Shown here: positions 17,515-25,859 of the stretch, piece after piece
How positions within the stretch are numbered: the stretch's first letter is position 1
Layout of the letters: every line of letters begins with the position of its first letter
Source of the DNA: CAWUKT01 sp963923035
GTDB lineage: Bacteria > Bacteroidota > Bacteroidia > J057 > JADKCL01
Reading direction: 5' to 3'
Assembly (NCBI GenBank): GCA_963923035.1
Contig: CAWUKT010000019.1
Location: 1-64,000 of the forward strand
DNA length: 64,000 nucleotides
The notes under the pieces: generated by a model
Seen by the model: the letters and a program-made list of their open reading frames with translations, nothing else
The model's database searches: none
Told to the model about the DNA's origin: nothing
Program-made: the position numbers and the translations under genes

Positions 17515-18968
17515 TCACCCTCCCATTAAGATGGCATCAATTTGTTGCTTCAACCACCAGCGGTTGTTGACCTGCTCGCTGGTCCCTACCTCCTTCTTCA
17601 ATTTCCCCAGGGCTTCCCGGTCCAATTCAGGCTCCGTCACCAGGAGCCGCAACCGGTTCGCGAGCCGGATAAAACTCTTGTAGGCGACCTGACTCACCAA
17701 CTCTTTCCGGCGTACATATATCCGAAAGGAATCGAACAACAATTCCATTTCCTCCAACTCCTGCATCGTCAATTCATCCCGGCGCTCGAAATAACTCCGC
17801 CATAGCAGTTCCCGGAGGCTGAAATTCCAAAAGACATCCTTGGGACGCTCCTTCAGCAGTTCTTTCAAACCGATCGCCGCATTGCGAAAGTCTCCCTTCT
17901 TTTGCAGGACCATCGCCCGCGCCAACCGAACCGACCGACCATCAAATCCATTGATCAACCGTTGGCCATACGACTCAATGAATGCTTCCACCCAGTCAAT
18001 CGCCCCCTGTATCAGCCGGATGCCCACAATGTTCCGGAAATGGAAAGAGGACAATTTCCCTTCGTCCAACAACCAACCCTTTTCTAGGAGGAACAGGTAA
18101 ATCTCGTCGGTCAACAGGTCAAAACCGGCCCGTTCCCCCGGTAGTTCCCAGATACAAAAATTGAGGAGGTAGCCCCAGAGGTCCCGCAGATCGCCTTCCG
18201 AGAATTGGGGGCCATTCGCTTCCAAATAGGTCTTGAGCGATTGGAGTTGGACCAATTGAATCTCCGGCAAAGCAAAGATTTCCAGCACGCGGGCGTAGCC
18301 CCCAGCCAATTTACCCGGCTTCCGAAAAGCGTACAATTCCCGAATCTGTTTTTCCCCCAACTCGGTCCGCTCCAACTGAAACAGGTGCTCGACATTGCGG
18401 AGCTCACAGAGGTATTTCATCCGCTCCACCAGGAAATAATGGTCCAGCAATGCCTGATTCGCCTTGAAGTGGTCAGGGATCTTGCCCCGCTCCGCATAGA
18501 CCGCCGGGAGTCCGGCGTCGTGCGCCATTTGAAACCGCAACTGCAACTTCTCCGAGGTTCCGGGGCCCGCTCCAACAACTTGGACGCCCGCCGAAACTCC
18601 TTTTGAAACACATTCGGCTCAATTCCCAGGCGTTGGTAGGCAGGAATTAAATACCGGTACTGCTCTTCGGGGTGTTTCTGTTGCTCGCGAAGCGTCAGGT
18701 AGGCATTGGTAAGTTGAAAAAGTCGCGAAAAGAGCTTGTTCAATTGGGAAGGCAGGAATTCGCTACCGGCCAGCAACTCCTCCTCGGTCACCTCAGACGC
18801 ATCACTGCGCAATACCTTGGCTTCCACCAAATCGAACAGACGCATCACCTGCTGGCCCCTATTGAACAGGGGGCAGTTGATATAATGCCGCAGTCCACTC
18901 AATTCATCCCTTGACAGCCGCGACCAGACCCGAATCAGGACCCGATCCCTCAGATTTTCCAGTTTCAT
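17515..18968 (-). pseudogene. Frameshifted paralogue of the 492-residue helical protein
   Basis: The first part (18968 down to about 18560) reads MKLENLRDRVLIRVWSRLSR to KEFRRASKLLERAP in one frame. The second part (from about 18560 to 17515) continues as EKLQLRFQMAHDAGLPAVYA in another. The protein-like sequence moves between frames at GCGGGCCCCGGAACCTCGG (around 18560-18580), which fits loss of one base in the C/G run. Joined, the product would be about 484 residues, near the 492 of the intact paralogue at 3280-4758. Upstream and downstream halves both match it in layout. It may be a true pseudogene or a base-call error. Confidence 0.75.
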
Positions 18969-19211
18969 AAGACATCCCTCGCTTTGTCCCGGCAGAAGTT
19001 GGTCAAAGTCGACTGAAAAATCAATCTGTCTATTCCCCCGCCCCTTGAAATTCAGCCCTCCCCGATCCCAATTATTTTTCCTACCTTAGACCTGAGCAAA
19101 GAGCCTTTTTAGTCAGAGAGAAAATTATCGAATTGGAGCTGAAACCACGTACAGCTACGGCGGGAGCATTTCCGTTGCGTCCATTTGCTGTATGTACAAA
19201 CCGCAAATCCT

Positions 19212-19751
19212 ATGCACAACCTGTTATCGAACCGCACCGACGCGGTCATTTCTGATGCCGACATGGCCGACATCCAATCCCAGATCGCCGACATTACCCA
19301 ACGGCTGCCCTTTTTGGTGGGGCTTACGGACCAAGAGCGGAAACGACTGAGCTCGATCCGACACGGAAAGAAACTCTTTGTCGAAGCCGTCATCCGCTCT
19401 TTTGAAGACAACCAACATGTTATGCTCGGTTATATCGATACCGAATCCATCCGTAAGGATTTTGAACTATTCCAGCAGCTGACCGACCTCGAACTGATGG
19501 TTGGCCAGTTGCAGGAAAAACTGTCCCATACGCGGATGCTGGCCGGCTCGGAGGCCTTTCAGGGCTCCTTGGTTTTTTACCACTCGCTCAAGCGGGCCGC
19601 CAGATCAGGGCTGCCTGGTATTCAGACGGTTTTGGACGAACTAAAACCCCACTTTGACGGCCAACGCAAAGGCGGCCATTTCTCCCCGGAAGAAGCCCCA
19701 GCCCCCCAATCCGAGCCCCAACCGGTTCAGGAGAACCCGGACGTTTCCTGA
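19212..19751 (+). CDS. Small helical protein of unknown function
   Basis: A 179-residue soluble protein beginning MHNLLSNRTDAVISDADMAD. It is largely helical, with heptad-like stretches (FELFQQLTDLELMVGQLQEK) and a Pro/Glu-rich tail (EEAPAPQSEPQPVQENPDVS). The tail is probably disordered. The ATG at 19212 is preferred to the upstream frame extension. I do not recognise the family; proteins of this outline occur singly in Bacteroidota genomes. It stands 230 bases before the 21-bp palindrome array. Confidence 0.65.
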   Translation: MHNLLSNRTDAVISDADMADIQSQIADITQRLPFLVGLTDQERKRLSSIRHGKKLFVEAVIRSFEDNQHVMLGYIDTESIRKDFELFQQLTDLELMVGQLQEKLSHTRMLAGSEAFQGSLVFYHSLKRAARSGLPGIQTVLDELKPHFDGQRKGGHFSPEEAPAPQSEPQPVQENPDVS

Positions 19752-19979
19752 TCGATGCAATTGATATTTATCCCCCAGCCACTCGAAGGGAACTTGTTCG
19801 GGTAGGTGGCAGAGAAATAGACGGGTAAAAATCAGCTCGAGAGGACGGTAGAGAAGAAAAGGCAAGTCAAAAGGGACTTCTTTCAGCCAAGTGGATCGCT
19901 TCAAGAGCAATCCGAGCCGATTGTTGAGGACAAATGGTCACCCAATGGGCCCGGTTCCCTATTCAGCTACATCTGAAAG

Positions 19980-20261
19980 GTAGTTGACTACTTCAATAAT
20001 GCAGCTAACTACCTGAGGGAAGTAGCTGGCTACCTAGCGAAAGCAGTTAACTACCTCGAAAAGGCAGCTAACTACCTTGATGAAGTAGTTAACTACATCA
20101 AGAAAGCAGCTAGCTACTTTGAATAGGCAGTTAACTACCATAGTATGGCAGTCAACTACTTCACAACAGTAGTTAGCTACCCGGGGAAAGCAGCTAGGTA
20201 CATTAGAAAAGTAGTTAACTACCGCCACAAGGTAGCTAGCTACTCTGGCCAGGTAGCTAAG
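19980..20261. repeat. Tandem array of 12-bp palindromes at an exact 21-bp period (13 full units and a partial one)
   Basis: Units start at 19980 + 21k (k = 0 to 13). The core is GYAGYTARCTAC, and 9-base spacers between cores all differ. Units at 20085, 20211 (GTAGTTAACTAC) and 20232 (GTAGCTAGCTAC) are perfect 12-bp palindromes. Core positions 5 and 8 pair as T-A or C-G in 10 of 13 units. The last unit (20253) is cut to GTAGCTAAG. A degenerate unit (CTATTCAGCTAC) precedes at 19959. In frame the array spells 7-residue units such as VVNYIKK and AVNYLEK, but the frame has a stop directly upstream (TGA 19974) and a TAG inside (20124). Third codon positions are almost constant while second positions vary, so it is not behaving as coding DNA. 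Confidence 0.9.
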
Positions 20262-20330
20262 TCAATCATTTGCAGGGACTAGTCAGGGGAAGCAGGCTCT
20301 CCCTACTACCATCTTCCCATTCCTGCCCTC

Positions 20331-20834
20331 CTACCCGATCTCCGGCTGGGCATTCACTTCTTTGCCGATGACCTTCCCGCACCCACAGACCAGCTCCTTG
20401 GGCTTGCGGTCATTGTTCTGGGAAGCAAAGGCCGTGGTCCCCCCGCAGGCGGCGCAATCGAGTTCGAAGCGTATGCGGCCCCACGAAACGTGGGTGCTGG
20501 CTTCCATGCCTTCGAGGGGATCGTGGAACTGAATGAAGGGGAGGCGACAGGTATAGGTGACGGTGGCCAGCTTGGGGAAGTCGACGGCCCCGCCCAGTTC
20601 CCACTGGGTATGGCGGGCGACGATGGAACCGGGGTAATTGGCCTTGGTGCTGCGGTTATAGCTGTCGGAGGGGCGCTCGGTCAGGACCACCGTGCGGTCG
20701 ACCCGGCCTTCGAAGGGATCGTCTACCGACAATTCCAACTGGGTAGACCAGCGCAGCTCCACCCCCTCGCGGAGATGAAGCTGCGCCCGAACCTGGACCG
20801 TGTGGAACTGTATTGGGTTCAAATCATCGTTCAT
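20331..20834 (-). CDS. 167-residue partner of the toxin candidate, with a C-terminal zinc-ribbon-like motif
   Basis: Starts at ATG 20834 (MNDDLNPIQFHTVQVRAQLH), inside the last codons of the upstream gene (11-bp overlap), so the two are translationally coupled. Mostly beta-rich, with a C-terminal Cys motif: LDCAACGG, then LVCGCGKVIG. A pattern of CxxC then CxC could bind one metal. No signal peptide. No family is recognised. The coupled position downstream of a protein with a secretion-type leader makes an immunity or adaptor role plausible; this is inference only. Confidence 0.65.
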   Translation of the reverse strand: MNDDLNPIQFHTVQVRAQLHLREGVELRWSTQLELSVDDPFEGRVDRTVVLTERPSDSYNRSTKANYPGSIVARHTQWELGGAVDFPKLATVTYTCRLPFIQFHDPLEGMEASTHVSWGRIRFELDCAACGGTTAFASQNNDRKPKELVCGCGKVIGKEVNAQPEIG

Positions 20835-21630
20835 CGTTTTCAACGTCGATCTCAGTATTTGCAATGGGATTGTTGTCGGCGAGGGCCTGGATCCGGTCAA
20901 CGGTGCCATCGGGCACGTTTCCGGGGCGGAAATGGCCGGAATCGTTGGTGACACCGACGGTATAGGTCGTCGTACCGTTGTCCACGGCGGAGGCAATGTT
21001 GAGGGTTCCGGCGCAAGTGACATTGGGATCGCCGCCTACCAGGGTGGGGTGGGGCTTTTTCACGTCAGCGGCGCGGGTGGAGGTATGGATGGTATTGCCA
21101 TTGTGGACATACATGCGCTCATCGTTGCTGGCGGCCAGGTCGACGATGTCCTGGGCCTCGGTCAGGGTATCATTGGACAACTGGGCGTAGTCATAGGTCT
21201 TGGAACCGTCGTTGATTTTCCGTACGATTTCGGCCACCCTCCCTCGGGTATTCCAATTCTCCCGACCATTCTGCCAAAGGTAATTGAAGTCTGACATATC
21301 GTCAAAGATGTTGTCGTACTCGTCGTGGTGCATGTCGTAAGCGACCGACATGGGCCGGGTGAACATGGCCTGGATGACCTTACCATTGGGGCCGACCGGG
21401 GCCTTGCGCTGGATGGGGCCGCCTTTCTCGTTGCCAGCCTCCAGGGCCTGAAGCAGGCCGGCGCCTTCCGCCCCGTCTGATTCCAGCTCTTCCAGGCCGC
21501 CTTCGGAGGCCTTGAGTTGGAAGGCGGGGGGCGCAAAACTGGGACCGCCGCTGGTGGGGGAAGAAAATGAATGGTTGCCCAAGGTCTGGGTGGAGTCGGA
21601 GTCTGTCCGACGCATTGTAATCGATTCCAT
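20824..21630 (-). CDS. Candidate exported toxin with QLKA/PIQRK leader
   Basis: 268 residues from ATG 21630 (alternative ATG 21615: MRRTDSDSTQ). The first 90 residues are disordered and carry FAPPAFQLKAS (32-42), GPIQRKAPVG (71-80) and KVIQAMF (84-90). Such QLKA and PIQR signatures are known to me from cargo of extracellular contractile injection systems and related proteins in Bacteroidota, often with DUF4157. The remainder (residues 90-268) has YDMHHDEYDNIFDDM, an N-rich middle and VTNDSGHFRPG, a Ser-Gly-His-Phe-Arg-Pro motif that recurs in polymorphic toxins. There is no HExxH, so it is not a DUF4157 peptidase. Enzyme activity cannot be named. The downstream overlapping gene could give immunity. 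Confidence 0.55.
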   Translation of the reverse strand: MESITMRRTDSDSTQTLGNHSFSSPTSGGPSFAPPAFQLKASEGGLEELESDGAEGAGLLQALEAGNEKGGPIQRKAPVGPNGKVIQAMFTRPMSVAYDMHHDEYDNIFDDMSDFNYLWQNGRENWNTRGRVAEIVRKINDGSKTYDYAQLSNDTLTEAQDIVDLAASNDERMYVHNGNTIHTSTRAADVKKPHPTLVGGDPNVTCAGTLNIASAVDNGTTTYTVGVTNDSGHFRPGNVPDGTVDRIQALADNNPIANTEIDVENDER

Positions 21631-21996
21631 GTGAAAGCCAGTGAAATAAAAGAATGACCTCAAGGACGGAGTTCCCGAGCGCTTCAACAATCCATTTACC
21701 GGCGATGAGTTACATATCCAAACCTACAATTCTTCATCCATCCCCATCCATTCCGCCCATTTTCCCCACTTCTTCCCTCCCATTTCCCTGTCTTTTCCGC
21801 CCCCGTTCCCTTCTCCTTTCAATTTCCCCATCCCTTTTCTAGGCTCATTTACCCTCGATCTTCTTCTTTTTCCTCTCCCACCGCTCCGATTTCGGACCAC
21901 CATAGCTCCAAAGCAGCAAATCCAACGCAAAAATATTGCCCGCCCCCTCCAAGCTGGAAGGACCGGGCAAACCGATTGGATATATTACAGAAGGAC
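21631..21996. other. Intergenic region with a long pyrimidine-rich tract
   Basis: Between the toxin candidate (start 21630) and the SDR stop (21997), both on the minus strand. From about 21720 to 21895 the plus strand is dominated by C and T (for example CATCCATCCCCATCC and CTCCTTTCAATTTCC). No open frame, hairpin or promoter match was seen. Confidence 0.5.
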
Positions 21997-23064
21997 TTAC
22001 TTCGGTTGGAGGATCCCGTTGTCGATCAGGTTCTGGAAAGATTCTTCCATCGTCTGTTGGAGCGGGCGGAAGGACATGCTCAATTCCTTTTTGATCTTGG
22101 AATTGTCGGCCTTCCACGGCACGTTGACGTTGTTGCGGATGAAGCGGCGGGTAAAGAGTTTGTTGGCCATCGGGCCCACGATCATGAGCAGCCATTTGGG
22201 GAGGGCGCGCTTCGGAAGGGGGAAACTGGCCCCATATTTGGGTTGCAGGACGGTTCCCATTTCGAGAAAATCGGAGCAGTGACCGGCAGTGATATAGCGG
22301 CCCTGGGCTTCGGGGACGAAGCCAGCCTTGTAGTGGGCATCGGCCACGTCACGGACATCGACAATGCCCATTCCGATCTTGGGCGCACCTGATTTCATGT
22401 CGCCGCCGCCGAGCATTTTCAGGATATTGACGCTTTCCGAAGTGGTCTGCTTGGGGTTCAGGGCCGGTCCGAGGACCAGGCAGGGGTTGATGGTGACGAG
22501 GTCCCATTGGTTCTGCTCGCCAGCGATTTCCCAAGCCTTCTTTTCGGCGAGGGTCTTGGAATAGGAATAGGGCTGGTAATCGAGGGAGGCGGTGGTATTC
22601 CAGATTTCTTCGGTCAACTGGCCGCCGGGGGCGTTGACGGAATCGATGGCGTCGGTATAAATGGCGGCGCAGCTGCTGGTGACGACCACGCGTTTGACGG
22701 ACGCCACTTCGTTGGCAGACTCGAGCACATTCGCCGTCCCTTTGACGGCGGGGTCGATGAGTTCCTTTTGGGGATCGGTGAAGTTGGAGGTAAACGGCGA
22801 AGCGGTATGGTACACCAGTTCGCAGCCTTCCATGGCTTCTTTATAGGCTCCCGGGGTGAGCAGATCAGCTTTGAAAAACTTGATTTCGCCGCTGGAGTTG
22901 GCGGCGGCTTCCTTGAGGTGGCCGACTTTCTTGTCGTTTTCGGGGCTTCTGACGGCGGCGTGAACGGTGATACCGTCGTCCAGGAGCTGCTTGACCAACC
23001 AGCTGGCCACGTAGCCATTGGCACCGGTCACCAATACGGGTTTTGATTTATCTATCTGCGTCAT
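21997..23064 (-). CDS. NAD(P)-dependent epimerase/dihydroflavonol-reductase-like SDR
   Basis: A 355-residue extended short-chain dehydrogenase. It opens with the nucleotide-binding VLVTGANGYVASWLVKQL (residues 12-29), has the catalytic YxxxK (YSYSKTLAEKKAW, near residue 165) and the upstream VVTSSCAAIYTD with catalytic Ser. A short DIRDVADAHY-type block (VDVRDVADAHYKAG) follows. Substrates in this group are hydroxy-ketones, hydroxysteroids or flavanonols; the bacterial substrate is unknown. The start at 23064 gives MTQIDKSKPVLVTGANG; upstream frame is non-coding. Confidence 0.85.
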   Translation of the reverse strand: MTQIDKSKPVLVTGANGYVASWLVKQLLDDGITVHAAVRSPENDKKVGHLKEAAANSSGEIKFFKADLLTPGAYKEAMEGCELVYHTASPFTSNFTDPQKELIDPAVKGTANVLESANEVASVKRVVVTSSCAAIYTDAIDSVNAPGGQLTEEIWNTTASLDYQPYSYSKTLAEKKAWEIAGEQNQWDLVTINPCLVLGPALNPKQTTSESVNILKMLGGGDMKSGAPKIGMGIVDVRDVADAHYKAGFVPEAQGRYITAGHCSDFLEMGTVLQPKYGASFPLPKRALPKWLLMIVGPMANKLFTRRFIRNNVNVPWKADNSKIKKELSMSFRPLQQTMEESFQNLIDNGILQPK

Positions 23065-23164
23065 TGTAAGGATGTTTAAAGCTAACGGTACAAATATCCT
23101 CCATTCGAGGCAAGACCTCGAACACAGAATCTCGAAAGGATAACACAAAGGCGGGATGAGCGCC

Positions 23165-23596
23165 TCAATGCACCAACAGGCTCTTTCGGTAGAGCAAGTA
23201 CTGGTCAGGGGTAAAGACTGGGATTTGAGAGTGCTTATAGTCTTTGAGATTTCGGGTCAAAATCACCTGGATGCCTTCAACAGTTTTGGCGACTTCATGC
23301 TGAATTCCATCTTCAAAGTCTCCAAAGCCGTTGCTAAGAGCTTCCAAGATTTCAAACTTTGTCACTCCCACCAGCTCCGTAATCTCCTTCAACTCCCGAA
23401 TCACTTTCAGGGATTCTTTCTGGCCGAGGTATCTCCGAACGATATAATAGATATTCGTTATACTGACAGCAGAGATATACAACTGGATTTCTCCTTGCTC
23501 ATTCAGCTCAAAGATTGCACTCGCGGGCCCCGCAAAAGGCTCCCGGTCAGTGAAATAATCAATTACGACGTCAGAATCTATGAATACCCTAGTCAT
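23165..23596 (-). CDS. PIN-domain RNase toxin (VapC-like)
   Basis: 143 residues from ATG 23596 (MTRVFIDSDVVIDYFTDREP). PIN-domain acidic residues: D8 and D10 in VFIDSDV, the later acidic residue in the TNIYYIV...EITELV region, and an end block GIQVILTRNLKDYKHSQIPV (typical T-R-N-x-x-D-F motif, here NLKDY). These bind the metal for RNA cleavage. It overlaps the antitoxin end by 8 bases, as in coupled type II modules. It appears intact. Confidence 0.85.
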   Translation of the reverse strand: MTRVFIDSDVVIDYFTDREPFAGPASAIFELNEQGEIQLYISAVSITNIYYIVRRYLGQKESLKVIRELKEITELVGVTKFEILEALSNGFGDFEDGIQHEVAKTVEGIQVILTRNLKDYKHSQIPVFTPDQYLLYRKSLLVH

Positions 23597-23843
23597 CAAA
23601 CTTCTTCCCTAACTCCTCTTCCAGAATGTCTCCAAGATTGGCTCCTGGCTCCATTGCGATCATCCCCCGCATTCTCCTCACCCGGTCGGACAACTGATCT
23701 GGGTAATACACTTGTCCTTCACTCGTGATCAATCTGAGATAATTTTCAACCAACTCGGATAGACTTTGTCCTCTCTCCTCGGCGTACTTGGACGCGCTTT
23801 CGAACAACTCCTCCTCCAAGGTCAATGTGAGTGTGGTATTCAT
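23589..23843 (-). CDS. DUF6364-type antitoxin (VapB-like)
   Basis: 84 residues from ATG 23843. The N-terminus MNTTLTLTLEEELFESASKY is a ribbon-helix-helix: a short strand (TTLTLTL), then two helices with SLSELVENYLRLI. The C-terminus wraps the toxin (GANLGDILEEELGKKFDD). Overlaps the PIN gene start, so the antitoxin is made first, as usual. A perfect TAACTTTG element (23862-23869) lies 19 bases upstream of the ATG and is a likely -7 box. Confidence 0.85.
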   Translation of the reverse strand: MNTTLTLTLEEELFESASKYAEERGQSLSELVENYLRLITSEGQVYYPDQLSDRVRRMRGMIAMEPGANLGDILEEELGKKFDD

Positions 23844-23861
23844 TTCCTTCTTTACTTTCCC

Positions 23862-23869
23862 CAAAGTTA
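23862..23869 (-). promoter_or_regulatory. Candidate -7 element of the antitoxin/PIN operon
   Basis: The plus-strand sequence CAAAGTTA is TAACTTTG on the coding strand, a full match to the Bacteroidota TAnnTTTG. It is 19 bases upstream of the ATG. I found no clear TTTG at 19-21 bases further upstream, so only half the promoter is supported. Confidence 0.3.
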
Positions 23870-24502
23870 CTCCTTTTTCCCCAGAATAATTCACTTTCCC
23901 CACTCCCCCCTCAACATTTTTGTCACTTTTTTTAGACTTTTCCGAATAATGGAGTTATCTGGCGGCCAAAAAGAACATGGGAACGCTCTTCATGGCCATC
24001 CACAGGACGGATTCCCTACGGGTTTGGGATTTTCAAATGGAAGCAGGAAAAGGGGAAGGGAGAGGAACTGGCGGGAAAATTCAAGCAGCAATGACGACAG
24101 AGGCGATGGCCAGGAGGACTGCAAGGACGATTTCTTTCTTGGACATGGGATTCAGTTAAATGATACTTGATGAGGACCTGGGCAAATTGAGGCGGCGGGG
24201 AAGAAAAAAACATGACGAGGATTAGGATGGGGATTGAGAAAAACGGGAATCAGGACTGAGGTAGGGTGGCCATTTGATTTATCTTTACCTCCCATCCCCG
24301 CTCTTTTCCCCTCCCAAAAGACCATCTTATTGTCCGGATCATTTGCTACCGACTTCTCCTTCAACGATTTAATACGAACATTCGAAATATCCACACCTTC
24401 CGAATTTTCATAGAGTACCCTAAATTTTTCTATATCAGTTATTTGTTTTAATTTCGCCTTGTAACTAATGGGACTTTTTAGCAACTAAAAATAAAGACAG
24501 TT
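23870..24502. other. Intergenic region before the oxoamine synthase
   Basis: About 630 bases between the PIN/antitoxin operon and 24503. The only coding-like element is the 21-codon frame at 24081-24146. A TTATTTG...TAACTAATG stretch at 24435-24470 partly recalls a promoter for the oxoamine synthase but misses the TTTG of the -7 box. A longer open frame at 24152-24484 (minus) has non-coding composition. Confidence 0.4.
24081..24146 (-). CDS. Possible 21-residue single-span membrane peptide
   Basis: ATG at 24146 gives a frame of 21 residues: charged start MSKKE, then IVLAVLLAIASVVIAA, then TGA. Charge distribution (two Lys, one Glu, then an all-hydrophobic span) is typical of small membrane peptides, and the region has no other gene. 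There is no Shine-Dalgarno and no comparison was possible, so it could be chance. It lies about 240 bases upstream of the antitoxin start. Confidence 0.3.
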   Translation of the reverse strand: MSKKEIVLAVLLAIASVVIAA

Positions 24503-25756
24503 TTGGATATTTTTGATAAAATAGACAAATACATGCAAATGGATCTCGGCCGATTTGCTGAGTTCGGGCATGGGTATTTTACTTTCCCGAAACTGGAAGG
24601 TGAACTTGGACCCTGGATGTATTTTCAGGGCAAGAAAGTACTGAACTGGTCGCTGAACAACTACCTCGGCCTCGGTAACCACCCCGAGATCCGCAAGGTC
24701 GACCGGGAGGCCGCCGCTGAATGGGGCATGGCTTACCCGATGGGTTCCCGCATGCTGACCGGTCATACCAAGTACCACGAACAATTCGAGCGCGAAGCCG
24801 CCGAATTCATGGGCAAAGAAGACTCTTACCTCCTCAACTTTGGTTACCAGGGTTGTGCGTCCATCGTCCAGTCCCTGGTCGGCCGCAAGGATGTCATTGT
24901 CTACGACCAGCTCTGCCACTCCTGTATCCTTGACGGAATGATGATGAGCGGTGCCAAGCGTTTCATGTTCAAGCACAACAACATGGAGCAGTTTGAAGAC
25001 CGTCTCAAGAAAGCGACCGCCCTCGCTGAGAAGACGGGCGGCGGTATCATGGTCATCACCGAAGGTATCTTCGGTATGAAAGGTGACACCGGCGAAGTCG
25101 GTGAGATCGTCAAGTTCAAGGAAAAGTACAATTTCCGCCTCTTCGTTGACGATGCCCACGGTTTCGGGGTCATCGGTGACAACGGCCGCGGAGTCGGTGA
25201 ATTCTACAACTGCATGGACGAGATTGATGTCGTCTTCTGCACCTTCGCGAAGTCGATGGCTTCCATCGGTGCCTTCGTGGCCGGCGACAAGAAGGTCATC
25301 AACTTCCTCCGCTACAACATGCGCTCCCAGGTCTACGCCAAGTCGCTGCCCATGCCGCTGACCATCGGTGCCCTGAAGCGCCTCGAAATGCTCCGCACCA
25401 TGCCTGAGCTGCGTGAAAAGCTCTGGAGCGTGGTCAATGCCCTCCGCGCGGGTCTCAAAGAGCGTGGCTACGACATCGGTGGCAAGAACAGCGCCGTGAC
25501 CCCGGTTTACCTGAAAGGTGATCACATGGAAGCTGCCCGGATGATCGTTGACCTCCGCACCAACTACAACCTCTTCGTGAGCGTTGTGACCTACCCGGTT
25601 GTTGAGCAGGGCGAAATCATGCTGCGCATGATCTCCACCGCCGACCACAGCCTGGAAGACGTGGAGTACACCCTGAATGCCTTCGACGAAGTCGCCAAGA
25701 AGCTCGAAGCTGGAGCTTACAAGGAAGGTGAAGTCGCCGTGGCCATCCACAATTGA
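24503..25756 (+). CDS. PLP-dependent alpha-oxoamine synthase, serine palmitoyltransferase-like
   Basis: 417 residues if translation starts at TTG 24503 (MDIFDKIDKYMQMDL); an ATG at 24533 would give MQMDLGRF. The class II oxoamine synthase pattern is complete: LNNYLGLGNHPEIRK, His stacking residue in LCHSCILDG (His139), VDDAHGFG (Asp217 for the PLP nitrogen), and FCTFAKSMASIGAF with Lys250 for the Schiff base. The FAKSMA form plus the RYNMRSQVYAKSLPMP stretch is what I recall from Bacteroidota serine palmitoyltransferases, which condense serine with acyl-CoA to start sphingolipid synthesis. KBL or BioF are less likely. Codon use is strongly biased, as for an abundant protein. Confidence 0.75.
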   Translation: MDIFDKIDKYMQMDLGRFAEFGHGYFTFPKLEGELGPWMYFQGKKVLNWSLNNYLGLGNHPEIRKVDREAAAEWGMAYPMGSRMLTGHTKYHEQFEREAAEFMGKEDSYLLNFGYQGCASIVQSLVGRKDVIVYDQLCHSCILDGMMMSGAKRFMFKHNNMEQFEDRLKKATALAEKTGGGIMVITEGIFGMKGDTGEVGEIVKFKEKYNFRLFVDDAHGFGVIGDNGRGVGEFYNCMDEIDVVFCTFAKSMASIGAFVAGDKKVINFLRYNMRSQVYAKSLPMPLTIGALKRLEMLRTMPELREKLWSVVNALRAGLKERGYDIGGKNSAVTPVYLKGDHMEAARMIVDLRTNYNLFVSVVTYPVVEQGEIMLRMISTADHSLEDVEYTLNAFDEVAKKLEAGAYKEGEVAVAIHN

Positions 25757-25781
25757 TTTACCACTATACCAGTGTTATAGG

Positions 25782-25812
25782 TGGCGGCCCTTCCCGGGGT
25801 CGCCATTTTTTA
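25782..25812 (+). terminator. Terminator after the oxoamine synthase
   Basis: A stem TGGCGGCCC/GGGGTCGCCA (one G-T pair) with a short loop, followed by TTTTTTATTG. It lies 25 bases after the stop. Confidence 0.75.
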
Positions 25813-25859
25813 TTGTCATTGCGGGGAAGAGGAGCTAAGTTGATTGGAAATAAAGGAAG

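Noticed and set aside
19641..19910. 89-codon minus-strand frame before the palindrome array
   Set aside because: Half of it lies antisense to the 19212-19751 gene; the free half is too short to support.
20034..20228. Open frame on the minus strand across the 21-bp array, giving VVNYF-type repeats
   Set aside because: The core is near-palindromic, so both strands give similar heptads. No canonical ATG start, and the nucleotide variation pattern is not that of coding DNA.
24152..24484. 110-codon minus-strand frame in the PIN/oxoamine synthase gap
   Set aside because: Unusual composition with a Pro/His-rich tail, no start context and no family.
24485..25750. Long antisense frame opposite the oxoamine synthase
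   Set aside because: It is a shadow from strong codon bias; the plus-strand frame has all catalytic residues of the family.
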